Positions 53,173 to 63,132 are shown, numbered from the stretch's first letter. The stretch is DNA of 64,000 bases from Isochrysis galbana (GCA_018136815.1 CM030940.1:653418-717417), one strand, 5' to 3'. Notes: generated by a model from the sequence alone, not told the origin. Translations and numbers: made by a program.

Positions 53173-56100
53173 ATGGCGACGGCGGAGCCCCGTCGGCTGC
53201 GGCTCGGCCTGGTGGGCTGCTCGTGGTTCGCGCAGCGGGCGCACGTGCCTGCGCTGCTGCGGCTTGAGGCAGCAGGTATGTGCTCCCTCGTCGCGCTCTG
53301 CTCGCGCACCAAGAAGTCCATGGCGCGAGTCGAGACGCTGATTGGCCGTTCGCTCTCGCGGCACGCCAACCTCAGAGCGATGCTCGCAGACGAGGCAGTG
53401 GAGGCTGTGTTGCTTGTGCTGCCCATCCCGATGGTGGCGGAGGCTATTGAACTCGCTCTACGTGCCGGGAAGCACGTCATCTCCGAGAAACCCTTCGCGC
53501 CATCCCTCCGCGCGGGGCTGCGGCTGCTCCGCTTGCACGCAGCGGGCGAGTTGGTACAAACAGACGTCGCCGGTACGGCTGGCCGAGTGCCGGCGGACCC
53601 CATGCTGCCAGTGGTGCCCGCATACGGAAGTTGGAGCGTCTGCGAGAATTGGGCACACAAGCGCGCCGTCTGCTGGCTTCGTGAGCGGCTGGATGAGGGC
53701 GTGATTGGGCAGGTGCTTGCGGCCGAGTGCTCCGTCTTGGATGGAGAGATGCCGCGCCCCTCAGGTGGTGGTGGTTCGGCTAGCGACGCTTCTGGCAGGC
53801 AAGGCAGTGGTCATGGTCATGCCCCTGGAGGGTCCGCCGCTCGGGAGAATAGAGGGATCTCGGGGAAGTGGCGGTCTGAAGCGGGCTACGAGGGGGGCAT
53901 CTTTGCCGATGTGGGCGTGCATTGGCTTCGAGCGCTTCGCCGGCTCTTCGGCGAGGCAAGCTTGGCTTCGGCCACCAGCTGTCGACTGACGCCGATCACC
54001 GACGTCGGTGCAGACGCCTCAATCATGCATGCGGGACTGGCCTGTACCTCTTCTGTGCATGGCTCACAAGGCTCGCCTGAGCCCGAGCCCATATTCGAAG
54101 GGCCGCAGGCGCACGATACGCTTCATGGTTGGATCCGTTTCGAGCGATGCGCCTCAGTGGTCAACCTACAGATGAGCTTTGGGATGCGCCAGCTCGTGGC
54201 GCGACGCCGAGGCTTGGGTGGAAGTAAGACTGGATCCTGCGGCTTGGCTGGTATCCCTCACAGGCAACCTCCATCCGTGACGATACACGGCGAGAGGGGC
54301 CGCCTCATGTGGTGGGCGCTCGATCCGGGCGGCCTTTGCAGTTTGCCAACGGTCGCCATGGGTGGCGGAAACCGCGGCGAACACGTCGGTGGGCGAGTAG
54401 CACTTGAAGTCTTCGGCGGCGGGTGGAGCGAAGAGGCAATTGATGACGACTGGTGCGCAAACGAGCTTCGCCCAGGGAGGGCGATTCCTTGGTGCCTTTG
54501 CAGTATCACACGGGGGCGTGCATTCGCTAATGTTGCTCAGTGTCCCGTATGTTCGCGCTGAACTGGGATCGTGGTACCTTTGAGATGCCTCTCTGATCGC
54601 AGGCATACCGGTGGTGTCGAAGCCTCGCTAGCAGATTGTCTCGCGACCGCGGCCGGCGTAGCCGGCCTGACACCTCCCGCTTCGGCCTCGCCCTCTGCGG
54701 CATCTGCTTTCCCACAACTTTGCACCGCGGATGAAGCGGCGCGAGACATGGCCCTGCTACAGGCGCTCCTCACCTCCTCGAAGCTCAAGCGCCCCGTCGC
54801 TCCGCAAGAATGCCTAGTAGCTGCCGGAGAGCTCGCTCGAGAAGAGGTAGAGTCGCTTGAAGCCGTCATGGATCCTGCGGCAGGTAGCCTGACGGGTTCG
54901 CTAGCCACGGCCGAGACATTCTCCGCCGTTACCAAGAAAACATCGGCCAACTCGGCATATCCCTGGTCGCCAGAGGCATGCTTGCTCGGCGTTCCAACTG
55001 CCCTTGGCGACGCCTCAGGGACACGTCAGCCCGTAGCGCCTGCCGCTGCCACACGATGCCTTTGCGAGATGGAAATAGGAAATGCTCTCAGCTTTGCTCA
55101 TCATCGCGGCCTCTCGGTCCGTCCTATCGGCACCCGCCATTCGTGGAGCGTTGCTGCCACTCCGACCAAGAGGTGCTTGCGCCTTGACCTCCGGGGCATG
55201 GATGCTATCCTGAGTATTCACCGCCGCGACGTCGCTGAGTCGTCTCGGCGCTCATACGTTTCCGACAGCACTGGTGACGGGTCATGGAGAGTGGTTGTGG
55301 AGCCAGGAGTCACGCTGTACTCCCTACGTCGCGCTCTTGCATCCAACGGATTGACTCTCGCCTCGTGGCCAGCGCTGCTTGGGCAAACCATAGGCGGGGC
55401 GGTTGGGACAGGATCGCACGGCAGCAGCGGCTGGAATGGTACGCTGTCAGATGAGCTGGTAGGCGGGCGCATCATGCTGGCGAGCGGTGCAGTGATGCCA
55501 TTTGGCGAGGCAGATCGTGGGTTCCGCGCCGACCTCACGGCTGCTTTAGTGGAGAGTGACCAAGCATGTGGCGGCGGTCAGGATGAGAGGTGCAGCGGTC
55601 TTCGGCTCCTGCGCGGCGCTCGCCTATCGGCCGGTCGTCTCGGCATTCTGACCGCTTTGTGGCTGCGCTGCGAGCCTGCGTATCAAGTGCGCAGGCACGT
55701 ATTCCTGCTATCTGCCGACGAGTTCGGAGAGCGTGCAGGTGCTTGTATCGATTCGCCAGTGCGCTTTGGATGCAAGCTGTCAATAACTTTGACGTAGCGT
55801 TTGGTTGTAGCCGCTCTTCCGTGTTGATCCACGGCTCTGCCGAGGTTCATCATTAGGCGGGAACGGGAGGAGGGCGAGACGAGTTTTTTTCACCAAGAGA
55901 GCACTAACCCACCACCCACTTTTCCTTCTGCGTGTTGGTCATGCCTCAGGCGCACTTCTCTTCTCATACCGCCACGTCTGGGCAAAATGGAGGCTCGGAG
56001 CTGATCGCCTTGTTTGCTGCGCGCTGGAGGACGTTGGCCCTGCTCCTCAATCCCGAGCACGCTGGTACGACGGGGCCAACTGGTGGGACGAAGGGACTCC

Positions 56101-57173
56101 TTTCGAGCCACCTTTCACAAGGGAGCCCGAGGAGGATGGCGCAAAGGTGCCAATGGCTGCAGGCGGCCGTGCACGACGATCAAGCCCCGAGGCGCGATGG
56201 TGGTCCATGGAATACGCGCTTCCGCTCAAGAAGCTAGGCGTGGTCATGCGCGCTCTCAGATCAGCCTCGCTCATGGGCGCAGCGTCGGCCTCTAGCACAG
56301 ACCTCAGTGGACGTGTGGTTGAGATCAAGTTCATTGCGTGCGCTGGAGCGTCGGGGCCCTTCCTTTGTCCATCACCTGCTGCCTGTCCCTCGATGACTAC
56401 CTCGCGTGATGCAGTCGATGCGTCCGCTGCCATTGCTGGGAATTCCAACGAGGTGATACCGTCACACCCTCCGATAATGGTAGAGGATGAAGAAGCACAC
56501 GCCGCTCAAGCCACTGGCCATTCGGAGGTTGCGTCTAAGCTCACCTCATCCACGGACACGCAGGTGGCTGCCCTACTCACCGAGTCACCGCGAGAACAGG
56601 GCATAAAGAAAAGTGAGACGCCCTCGAAGAATGAGTTCCAAGCGCTCGCGTGCATGAACATTCATTGGCGGTGCGCGCTTCGATATCGAGTAGGAGGGGA
56701 GCGCCTCCTCCATGGGCCTTGCGGGCACGCTTGAAGACGACAAAAGTGGGCTCGTGTTGGGTGCATCGCATTTCTTCCCACAAGGCACTCTGGTGCCCCC
56801 GGGATGCGGCTGGATGCAACCATGACGTGTGGCTCGTTGTAACGACGCCGGCGTGCCCTCTCGTCCGCTTACTCGGGGGATTCTGTTCCCACACCCAAGT
56901 CACACCTGTTTCACTAATACCTGTCGCTCCCTTGGTGCCACATGCAGTCTTGAGGCGGACGAGACAGTTGCGCTATCCTCGATTGAATCAGTGATGCACG
57001 CCCTGGGTGCAGCACCTCATTTGGGGAAGGCGCATTCTGCGAAATCGCCCTATTTGCGAGGCACTCTGAACGGTTATGACGAGTTTCTACGGCTTGCTAA
57101 CGAACTGGACCCCGACGGTATATTCGGATACGGCGCTAGCGCAATCGAGGGCGACTGCAACTTTTCGAGTTGA
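53173..57173 (+). CDS. Gfo/Idh/MocA oxidoreductase fused to an aldonolactone-oxidase-type FAD enzyme
   Basis: ATG at 53173. Exons 53173-54491 and 54603-55738 join in phase 2 across a 111-bp intron, and 55950 onward joins in phase 1; the final exon (about 56952-57173, TGA) is recognised by similarity but its junction is unresolved. Part 1 is NAD(P)-dependent: RLGLVGCSWFAQRAHVPALL, AGKHVISEKPFA, GGIFADVGVHWLRALRRLFG. Its C-terminal helix (CTADEAARDMALLQALLTSS) lies after the first intron, so both parts must be one protein. Part 2 is a PCMH-type FAD domain: VRPIGTRHSW with the His that usually binds flavin, VVVEPGVTLYSLRRAL, GGAVGTGSHGSSGWNG, LGILTALWLRCEPAY; then WWSMEYALPLKKL and IESVMHALGAAPHLGKAHS ... 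FLRLANELDPDGIFGY, the C-terminal domain of D-arabinono/L-gulono-lactone oxidases (HWGK here HLGK). Likely sugar to aldonolactone to ascorbate-like product; the substrate is unknown. Confidence 0.75.
54492..54602 (+). other. Fusion-gene intron 1
   Basis: 111 bp, gtgcct ... tgatcgcag, phase 2; the split codon gives Trp and joins GRAIP-W-HTGGVEASLADCL. Confidence 0.75.
55739..55949 (+). other. Fusion-gene intron 2
   Basis: 211 bp, gtgctt ... tcatgcctcag preceded by a pyrimidine stretch, phase 1; joins EFGERA-G-ALLFSYRHVWAKW. Confidence 0.65.
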
Positions 57174-57289
57174 ATCTGTCCACTGCCAACGTTGTAGTTT
57201 GGTTTGTGGTTCAATTTGTTTCGGTAGATAGTAGGTAGAGGAATGATGCTTTCATGCACGGTTAGGGTTAATCCCCCGGAGCTAGGGTC

Positions 57290-57450
57290 CAAAAAAAATA
57301 TTCTTGAAGATGCCCACTACTGTTTCCACCCACTTCCCTCTCCGCAGGGTTCCCCGTCGACAACGCCCTTGCCTCTCTCTCACTCCCCTTTCCGCTCCCC
57401 CCCCTCTTGTTCGGTTTCGGGGGGTCGACCCATGTGCACTACCTTGGGCC
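57290..57450 (-). repeat. Repeat C, diverged copy
   Basis: A tract, TATTCTTGAAGATGCCCACT, C/T-rich stretch, then GTTCGGTTTCGGGGGGTCGACC and GTGCACTACC, parallel to 28162-28322. Confidence 0.6.
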
Positions 57451-57744
57451 GGCCTGGCACTCTCTCCCCTCTCTTGCGGCACGCGCCTGCGGCAGACTTG
57501 CAGCTGCCCTCTGGCGACCCCTGGAGGCTCCTGGAGGCCAGCTCAGGGGGCAGAGGAGGCTAGGACTGGGCCCTGGCCTCCCCTGCCTCTCCCTCTCCCT
57601 CGCTGGCGCTCCTAAGCCTCTGGGCCCCCACGCTGCACCTGTCTGCCTGTCGAGCAGTGGGGGGAGGGGGGGTTGGAGCAATGGGCTGGCCACGACAAGC
57701 CAGGGCGGGCGAATGGAGCGAGCCTGTGAGTGAGATTAAAATTA

Positions 57745-58602
57745 AAATGTTATATCCTAGCCAACCCCACTAGCCAATTGGACACAACTTTTCAGCCCCG
57801 GACTCCCGCCATGCCTGGCGAGCCAGGTGTCCGAGTGGTACCGGGGGGGGGGGGCATTGCCCCCTCCCCTCGATATTTGTCCTCCCCCCAGTGCAAGCAC
57901 CGGCCCTACGCACCCCAGCACACCCTCTCCTCGAGGCCACGCTGGGGGAAAACCCCTTTCGGGTAAAAGCAACGCAGGGGGGGGGGCACTCGTGAGTTTA
58001 GGGGCCTAGAGCGCTAATCTCCCTCGCCCGAGCGAGTGGCCGCGGCGAGCCGCGGCCCTTCCCTCCTGGCTCTGGCGCCCCCGTCTTCTCTTACCCAACT
58101 AGGTCTAGAAGACACGTAAACACCGGAGGGGAGAGCTGCCGCTCCCCCCTCCCCTCCCTCTTCCCTTTTCCTCCTCTCTTCCCTGCGGCGGGGGCCCATG
58201 GCGCGCGCCTGCGGCCCCTCGCTCAGGTCCCCAGATGGCCTGCAGGGCCTGGGAGCACAGCTCAGGGGGCAGGTGAGGCTGGGGCATGGCCCTGGCCCCT
58301 CCTGCCTCTCCCTCGCTGGCGCTCCGCTCCCCTGCAAGTCGACTGGAGCTGGCTGGGGGGTCCTGATCAGGGGGGCCCAGGGGGAGGAGGGGCTGGTCAG
58401 AGGGATGGGCTGGCCACGACAGGCCAGGGCGGGCGAATCAGGCGTGCCTGTGGGGAGAGGGATGGGTCAGCAGGGCAGTGTGCTCCTGGCAGGCCATCAG
58501 GCGTGCCAGGAGAGCGGGTGGTTCTTCCCCCATGGCAGGGGAGGAGTGGAGAGAGAGGGGGGCTCGTGCCCCGCCATGAGTGAACCAAGTATAAACTTAG
58601 TT
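57745..58602 (-). repeat. Repeat D/A composite, copy 2 of the ~850-bp duplication
   Basis: Same modules, order and strand as 16725-17568, including TTATATCCTAGCCAACC, GCTGGGGGAAAACCCC, the G tract, GAGCGAGTGGCCGCGGCG, and the hairpin at 58583-58602. Differences are point changes and short indels in homopolymers. Confidence 0.85.
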
Positions 58603-58605
58603 GAG

Positions 58606-58761
58606 CCTGTGAGTGAGAGAGTGGGTCGGTAGGGCTATGTGCAGTGTGCTCCTGGCAAGCCATCAGGCATGTCAGGAGGATGGGTGGTTCCTCCCCCATG
58701 GCAGGCGAGGAGAGGGGGGGGGGGCTGGTGCCCCCCATGGGTCAACCAAGTATAAACTTAG
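58606..58761 (-). repeat. Repeat A, short minus copy
   Basis: Runs from the hairpin AACCAAGTATAAACTTAG (58744-58761) back through CCATGGGTC, CCTCCCCCATGGCAGG and AGCCATCAGGCATG to the next hairpin at 58602. Confidence 0.8.
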
Positions 58762-58779
58762 AAACTTAGTTGTGCTGCC

Positions 58780-59034
58780 CCCCATCCATGGGGAGGGCCA
58801 GCATGTCTGCTGTGCATGGTGTGGCCGGGGCCTACGGGCCGTGTGGGGCGACGCGAGATGCACTCACCTGCTCGGTGCTCGGTCTCTGAGGGTGGACGCG
58901 GTCGGCTTCGCCAGCGACTGCTCCATGGCAGCTGGGGGGCCGCCGCCCTCGGCGGGGGGTCCGAAGGAGAGGAAAGGAGGAGGGGCGCGCCGGCGCGCTC
59001 CATGGCAACATGGCAACTGACTATAAAGTTAGTT
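58780..59034 (-). repeat. Repeat B, minus copy
   Basis: Hairpin at 59015-59034, then on the minus strand the ATGGAGCGCGCC leader start, the TCGCTGGCGAAGCC block (KRP-coding in other copies) and ACACGGCCCGTAGGCCCCGG. Indels break the leader frame. Confidence 0.75.
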
Positions 59035-59049
59035 CAGGGGGGAAGGTGG

Positions 59050-59192
59050 TACCATTAGGAGCAAACGACCTTGCGACAGCGATAGCTCCATGCTCCAGGC
59101 GGCTGGGGGGCCTCCCTCGGCGGGGGGGCCCGAGGAGAGAAGAGCCGCGTCTGCGTCGGCGCGCTCCATCGCAACCAAGTATAAACTTAGTT
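59050..59192 (-). repeat. Repeat B, short minus copy
   Basis: Hairpin AACCAAGTATAAACTTAGTT at 59173-59192; minus strand GCGATGGAGCGCGCCGACGC ... GGGCCCCCCCGCCGAGGG, then diverges. Confidence 0.75.
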
Positions 59193-59621
59193 TCCGGGCG
59201 GAGGGACAGAGACGGAGGGACCGGGAAAGACAGAGGTGGCGCTGGTCGGGCGGCGCTGGTGGTGGTGGCGGCGGCGACGCTCACTGGCTAGCGCGGGACG
59301 GGCGGCGCTGGACGGGCGGCGCTGGTGGCGGCGCTGGTGGTGTCAGACAATCAGACAATCCTCTCTGCACCCCCATGGGGTGGCCAATAAAACGCCTACT
59401 CTAGAAGTCTGCGCAGAGAACCTCTGCCTCTGCCCACAGACAAGTTGGACTGACCCTTCCACCCTTCGCGCCCCCCCCCCCCCCCCCTCCCGCCAAATAA
59501 AAACCAGGGGAGTAGAAGAGGAGGAAGAAGAAAACGAAGAGGGAGGAGTAGGGGAAGGAGGGGGCGGCGGCGGAAGGGGTGGGGGGGGGAGGAGGAGAGG
59601 CGCTGCTTGGAGGGCGAGGAA
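59193..59621. promoter_or_regulatory. Upstream region of the F-box gene with GGC repeats, poly-C and purine tracts
   Basis: GGCGGCGCTGGT-type repeats at 59240-59340, C runs at 59471-59488, then a purine-rich tract (59510-59600) immediately before the ATG at 59622. Confidence 0.5.
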
Positions 59622-60560
59622 ATGAGCGAGGGCGCGGTGAACGGGCTGGCGGGACTACCGGACGACGTGCTCGAGCGGATCGGCAGCGTCGTCGTCTCCG
59701 ACCTCGCCGGCGGCGTCGCTCACCTCTCTGCGCTTGCGGCCAGCTGCCGGCGGCTGTGGGCAGTCTTCACTGCGGCAGGCTTTGTTTCGCGCCTCGCGGC
59801 TGAGCGGGGCGTGAGCGGGCTCAGCTCGCTCGAGGGGCTGGCAGTGCTCGAGACGGTGACCGGCCTCGGCACCAACCGCATCTACTTCATGGACGCTCAG
59901 TGCATCTTCCGACCTGGATCCTCGCTCGAGCGGCTCAACGAGTACGAGGCACTCCTTAGGCGTCACCCACGCCTCATATTGCGAATCGAGGGCCACACGG
60001 GCTCGCGCGCGCCCGATGGGGCGGCGCGCCGGTTTTCATACCAGCGTACCGTTGCGATCGGCGAATACCTGCTTCGCCGAGCCAGGGGCCACCATTACTC
60101 ATCCAGCCACTCGGCTTCGGAGGTTCAGGCTGGCCTGGAGGATGGCATTTCAACTCTAGGCATTCGCGGGCACACGTCGGCAGACGCAAGGAGCCTTGAC
60201 AAAGCGCTTTCCTGTGAGCCGGCTTCCCAATCCTGCGCGAGGGAGAGGAGCCGGCTGTATCCAGCCGACCATCCGATTGCGCACCGCGTCTTCCTTCGGG
60301 CGTGGGGCAAGGCAGTAGCAGTTTGTGCGCAGTGGGCAGCGGGGATCGAGTCTCGCCATGCCGAGGCTTATTTTGAATTTGATGGAGTAGAAATGCCTGC
60401 GCGGCCAGCATGTTACGAGATTGCTGCGTTCACCGACCAGAGTGTCGCCTCCGCCAGCGATTGGCCTCCCCAGTCGATCTCACTCGCTGTAGCTCTCGGG
60501 CATCCTGCTGTGCTCCGCTTGGGAGAGGTTGAGCACAGGATTGCTGCATTGTCCATGTAA
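59622..60560 (+). CDS. F-box protein with an OmpA-like domain
   Basis: 312 residues, ATG at 59622, TAA at 60558, no intron needed. N-terminal F-box: LAGLPDDVLERIGSVVVSDL ... LAASCRRLWAVF. Residues about 87-155 match the OmpA/MotB-type domain: NRIYFMDAQCIFRPGSSLERL, YEALLRRHPRLILRIEGHTG, FSYQRTVAIGEYLLRR. A third segment may hold another half of this domain: STLGIRGHTSADARS. F-boxes recruit SCF ubiquitin ligases; OmpA-like domains bind peptidoglycan in bacteria, and their role in eukaryotes is unclear. The C-terminal 100 residues are not recognised. Confidence 0.7.
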   Translation: MSEGAVNGLAGLPDDVLERIGSVVVSDLAGGVAHLSALAASCRRLWAVFTAAGFVSRLAAERGVSGLSSLEGLAVLETVTGLGTNRIYFMDAQCIFRPGSSLERLNEYEALLRRHPRLILRIEGHTGSRAPDGAARRFSYQRTVAIGEYLLRRARGHHYSSSHSASEVQAGLEDGISTLGIRGHTSADARSLDKALSCEPASQSCARERSRLYPADHPIAHRVFLRAWGKAVAVCAQWAAGIESRHAEAYFEFDGVEMPARPACYEIAAFTDQSVASASDWPPQSISLAVALGHPAVLRLGEVEHRIAALSM

Positions 60561-60886
60561 TGTTAGACGTGTCTCGTTTTGTCGGAAGCCTTTTCGCCGC
60601 GGATTCGTTACCTCTGTCAGTATGGCGTGCCTCGTCGGTGTGACTGGCTAAGCGGCCACCTTAACATGGGGTCGTTCGCTTATTCTCTCGCTCTCGCCGC
60701 GTTCTTGGATGGCTCCTAACGTGGGTTGCTGAGGCAGAGGTTCCCTGAAGTATGAACGCCCCTTGCTCCCTACAGAGAATAAGAAAAACCCTGAAGATTC
60801 AAGCTACTCCCATAGTAACACCGGGGAACCCATTGCACTCACAAGTCACAAGGTACTACTGCCCCTGACTAACATCCCCACTCCCC
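60561..60886. other. F-box gene 3' flank
   Basis: No gene. 60783-60802 (AAAAACCCTGAAGATTCAAGC) is a short relic of the repeat C terminus. Confidence 0.45.
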
Positions 60887-61280
60887 AACTAAGTTTATAC
60901 TTGGTTGCGATGGAGCATGGAGCGCGCCGCCGCGACTCCCCTCTTCTTCGGGCCCCCCGCAGAGGGCGCCCCCCCCAAGTACCCATGGAGCAGTCGCTGG
61001 CGAAGCGACCGCGTCCGCTAGCAGAGGCCGAGCAGGTGAGCGCGACTCCCGTCGTGCCACACGGCCCGTGGCCCCGGCCACACCACGTTCAGCAGCCATG
61101 TTGGCCCTCCTCATAGAGGACTGCAGACTGCAGGCCACACCGAACAAGCACCAAACCAAGCGCGCCAACTTTCCACTGGGCATGCCTCATGGCAGAGGCC
61201 TCTCCCACCCTGGCGACGGCCGCGCCGCTCCGGCGGCGCGGCCCGAGACCGGGTGGCCCTTATGGGCACAATCCTCACAA
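60887..61280 (+). repeat. Repeat B, plus copy
   Basis: Hairpin AACTAAGTTTATACTTGGTT at 60887-60906, ATG at 60910, then the leader with CGCTGGCGAAGCGACCGCG, CACACGGCCCGTGGCCCCGG, GGCATGCCTCATGGCAGAGG and CGAGACCGGGTGGCCC. Insertions shift the leader frame. Confidence 0.8.
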
Positions 61281-61479
61281 TCCAAAAGGACCTAGTTTAG
61301 AGCTGCAAGCGCTGACCACCTCGCTGGGGGTGGCACATATAATAGCCGAGAGACCCGATTCAGAACACAACTGAGACGAGAGCCACCACGGCGGGACAAA
61401 TATCCATAGAAACAAACAATCGGTCACCACATGCGAGAGACGCAGTAGTCCGCCCACCAGTCACGCGAACACAATAGAC

Positions 61480-61693
61480 TGACAACAGGCCTGCCCGGAA
61501 CCCGCGCTCTGAACCAGGCTCGTGGTAGCGCGGTAGCGCACCCGAGCCGGACCCCGGATACCGAAGACAAAGGGATGAAGGGGGGCAGGGGAGGAGGTGG
61601 AGGGAAGGGAAGACAAGGGCGATGTCAGAAGGGATGGGGAAGTACCCTAGTATAGTAGGTGTGTAGCCCAGAATCTTCAGATGTTTTTTTTTC
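61480..61693 (+). repeat. Repeat C, copy 3
   Basis: GGCCTGCCCGGAACCCGCGC, GGACCCCGGATACCGAAGAC, TAGGTGTGTAGCCCAGAATC, TTCAGATG plus T8. Confidence 0.75.
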
Positions 61694-61709
61694 CCTCAGC
61701 CCCTAAGTC

Positions 61710-61830
61710 AACTAAGTTTATACTTAGACGCGATGGAGCGCGCCGCCGCGACTCCCCTCTCCTTCGGGCCCCCGCCGAGGGCGCCCCCCTGTGCCCCCCC
61801 CTCCATGGCGACCAATCATAAATAAGATTA
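61710..61830 (+). repeat. Repeat B, short copy with inverted ends
   Basis: Hairpin at 61710-61727, ATG at 61733, about 60 bp of leader, then CTCCATGGCGACCAATCATA, which is the leader start in reverse. The short unit therefore has inverted ends. Confidence 0.65.
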
Positions 61831-61959
61831 GTGTCCAGAGAACTAGACAAATGAAAAATATAATGCGGGAGCACCCGATTCGCGTAATGACGCGGCTACA
61901 CCGCATCCAGACCCCAAGAAAAAACTCAGCGTAACCTCCCAAGCAATTCCCAAAAGATG

Positions 61960-62172
61960 GCATTATACCCAACAGGCCTGCCCCAAACCCGCACTCCGAC
62001 TCCGAACCAGGCTCTTGGTAATGCACGAGAGTCGGACCCCGGAAACCGAAGACAAAGGAATGAAGGGGGGAAGGGGAAGAGGTGGAGAGAGGGGATGTAA
62101 GGGCGGTGTCGTGTCAGTGACAGGGTAACCTAGGACTAGTAGGCGTGTAGCCCGGAATCTTCAGATTTTTTT
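61960..62172 (+). repeat. Repeat C, copy 4
   Basis: AACAGGCCTGCCCCAAACCC, GGACCCCGGAAACCGAAGAC, TAGGCGTGTAGCCCGGAATC, TTCAGA plus T7. Closest to copies 2 and 3. Confidence 0.75.
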
Positions 62173-62224
62173 CTGGTGTTGGTAGTGGGTTTGTGCTCTG
62201 GTGCGTATTGTTCTTGCTTTGAAT

Positions 62225-62600
62225 GTTGTGCCCATAAGGGCCACCCGGTCTCGGGCCGCGCTGCCGGGGCAGCGCGGCCATCCCCAGGGTGGGAGGGGCC
62301 TCTGCCATAAGGCATGCCCAGTGGATATGTGGCTCTTCTCGTCCGGTGCTGGCTCTCTGTTCTCCACAGCTTGTGGCCCACCATGAGGTGGGCCAGCATG
62401 GCTGCCTTGGCTGGTGTGGCCGGGGCCACGGGCCGTGCGGCGCGACCGGGGTCGCGCTCACCTGCTCGGCCTCTGCGGGCGGACGCGGTCGCTTCGCCAG
62501 CGACAGCTCCATGGGTACTGTAGGGGCGCCCGCGGCGGGGAGCCCGAAGGAGAGGAGGGGAGCGGCGGCGCGCTCCATGGCGACCAACTATAAAGTTGGT
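62225..62600 (-). repeat. Repeat B, minus copy with intact leader frame
   Basis: Hairpin ACCAAC-TATAAA-GTTGGT (62583-62600) is a perfect 6-bp stem. ATG at 62578 (minus) starts MERAAAPLLSFGLPAAG ... MELSLAKRPRPPAEAEQV ... HWACLMAEAPPTLG, colinear without indel with 26756 onward for about 120 codons. It is followed at 62172 by repeat C's terminus. Confidence 0.8.
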
Positions 62601-62734
62601 TGATCCCGGCGGGCGAGAGGGGGAAACCGGCTTTCTCGGGCGCAGGGACGGACTCCCCCTACCCGCATCAGCCCTGCTCAAAGGAAGGTGTCCTGTTGCG
62701 GGTAAGGGGAAAGGGGAGAACCGCCAAACAAACC

Positions 62735-63132
62735 AACCCCGGAAACCGAAGAACAAGGAAGAAGGAACGCCGGGGGGGAGCGGAAGGGGGGGTGGGAGAT
62801 TGATGAGGGCGCTGGCAACGGGGTACAGGGCAGCGGGAGTGGGCAGTCGTAATAGCAGTAGATGGCATCTTCATAGGTTTTTAGTAGGGGGCCCAAAGCT
62901 GCGTGCGGGCCAGAGTCCAGAGTAATTAAAGTTTATGTATTTCGCTAGATGCACGCATCCGATGCGGCCACGAACATCAGACCGATGGCACAACGCCAAG
63001 CTTCCGTGATAAAGGTCCCATAATGGCCCATTTCGTCTCGAAAAGTGAAGCTTGCACAGTGGGCGCGATGTAGCTGCCCCTGGCGCTTGCGGTCCTCTCG
63101 CAAGCTTCCAACCTGTGCAAAGTCGGGTCGCA
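62735..63132. other. Degenerate repeat C and 3' flank of the terminal gene
   Basis: 62738-62880 (CCCCGGAAACCGAAGAACAA ... GGCATCTTCAT) is a diverged repeat C. Beyond it no gene is recognised. Confidence 0.45.

Noticed and set aside
54571-55797. FAD oxidase as a separate gene starting at 54571
   Set aside because: The open frame begins with a non-ATG codon and its first 60 residues are the missing C-terminal helix of the dehydrogenase; the phase-2 splice 54492-54602 joins them precisely.
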